Source of the DNA: Saccoglossus kowalevskii
Lineage: Eukaryota; Hemichordata; Enteropneusta; Harrimaniidae
DNA length: 20,737 nucleotides
Direction: 5' to 3'
Assembly (NCBI RefSeq): GCF_000003605.2
Contig: NW_003151255.1
Coordinates: forward strand, 461,489-482,225
A model generated the notes under the pieces. That model saw only the letters and a program-made list of their open reading frames with translations. It was not told the DNA's origin and ran no database searches. Made by a program: the position numbers and the translations under genes. Shown here piece by piece: positions 20,355-20,737 of this stretch (position 1 is its first letter; every line of letters begins with the position of its first letter).

Positions 20355-20737
20355 GATTAGATCTGTGAGTAAGGCTGCTGTTATTACGGCACATGATTTC
20401 TCCATTGCGTGCAATTTATTATAGTACTGTTTATACATGTATTCTGTTTGGCTCAGTGGTCTCATTCACTCGTTACTAGAAGAACTAGTAACTTTATTTG
20501 ATTTCAAGAACTTCAAGAAGGCGGCATAAGAGACGTGTTTGCAAAGGTAAGTTTTCCAGTTTATTGGGGTACGATTGGTGTACATTTCGTGACGTACGGA
20601 CGTGAATATTATGATGATTGCCAGCTTTATATTCTTGTGAAAAACCAAAAAAAGCAAACAATTGTCTCTAATCTACGAAACTAGTTTGTGAATTGTATAC
20701 CCTGTCAAATTATTGTACACGAACGATTAATTCACGA
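20355..20737. other. No gene seen; probably intron
   Basis: Short frames on the minus strand (20283-20657) have no recognisable domain. The next RBM18 exon, expected to encode the conserved Lys/Ala/Glu-rich C-terminal helix, was not recognised before the window ends. Confidence 0.5.

Overview
This is an AT-rich, intron-dominated stretch of a eukaryotic (metazoan) nuclear genome, most likely from a marine invertebrate and perhaps a mollusc. The reasons are a split gene with standard splice signals, many short non-autonomous transposable elements, several mini- and microsatellites, very frequent TACATGTA palindromes, and an element family with internal repeats of about 160 bp that resembles the pearl/Helentron-type (HINE) elements known from bivalves. 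The species assignment is an inference. There are no prokaryotic features, operons, CRISPR arrays or RNA genes that I can support.

The one gene I can identify lies at the right-hand end on the + strand: an RBM18-like RNA-binding protein. Three coding exons are visible (15832-15958, 18575-18661 and 19573-19661). They join in frame into 101 codons that cover the RRM from helix 1 through strand 4 plus the start of the C-terminal region. The exon with the first RRM strand (RNP2) and the start codon was not found and probably lies upstream of the window. The last exon(s) lie downstream. The intron after the first visible exon has a GC donor instead of GT, and protein similarity requires this position.

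Layout: 1-1100 carries a partial repeat at the very edge, an AT-rich duplication and a 285-bp hAT-like MITE (652-936). 1100-1720 is a minisatellite with a period of about 50 bp. 3087-3406 is a decayed relative of the main repeat family. 5156-6512 is the best copy of that family, with 12-bp inverted termini, hairpins at both ends and about eight internal units of ~158 bp. 9651-9724 is a 37-bp tandem duplication, 10431-10600 a 30-bp minisatellite, 11121-11225 a perfect (TATTC)21 microsatellite, and 12581-12703 a fold-back element bounded by TTAA. 15832 to the end is the RBM18-like gene, whose introns hold another full-length copy (17411-18088) and a truncated copy (19682-19880) of the main repeat. 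The truncated copy abuts a second hairpin-headed element and then a TACTGTAAAATA-ended MITE (20142-20354).

The sequence between these features looks like ordinary intron or intergenic DNA; the open reading frames there are short and without recognisable protein similarity. I do not see a new multi-gene system. The points most worth a second look are the GC-AG intron, the structured repeat family and its nested insertion close to a splice donor, and the missing RNP2 exon.
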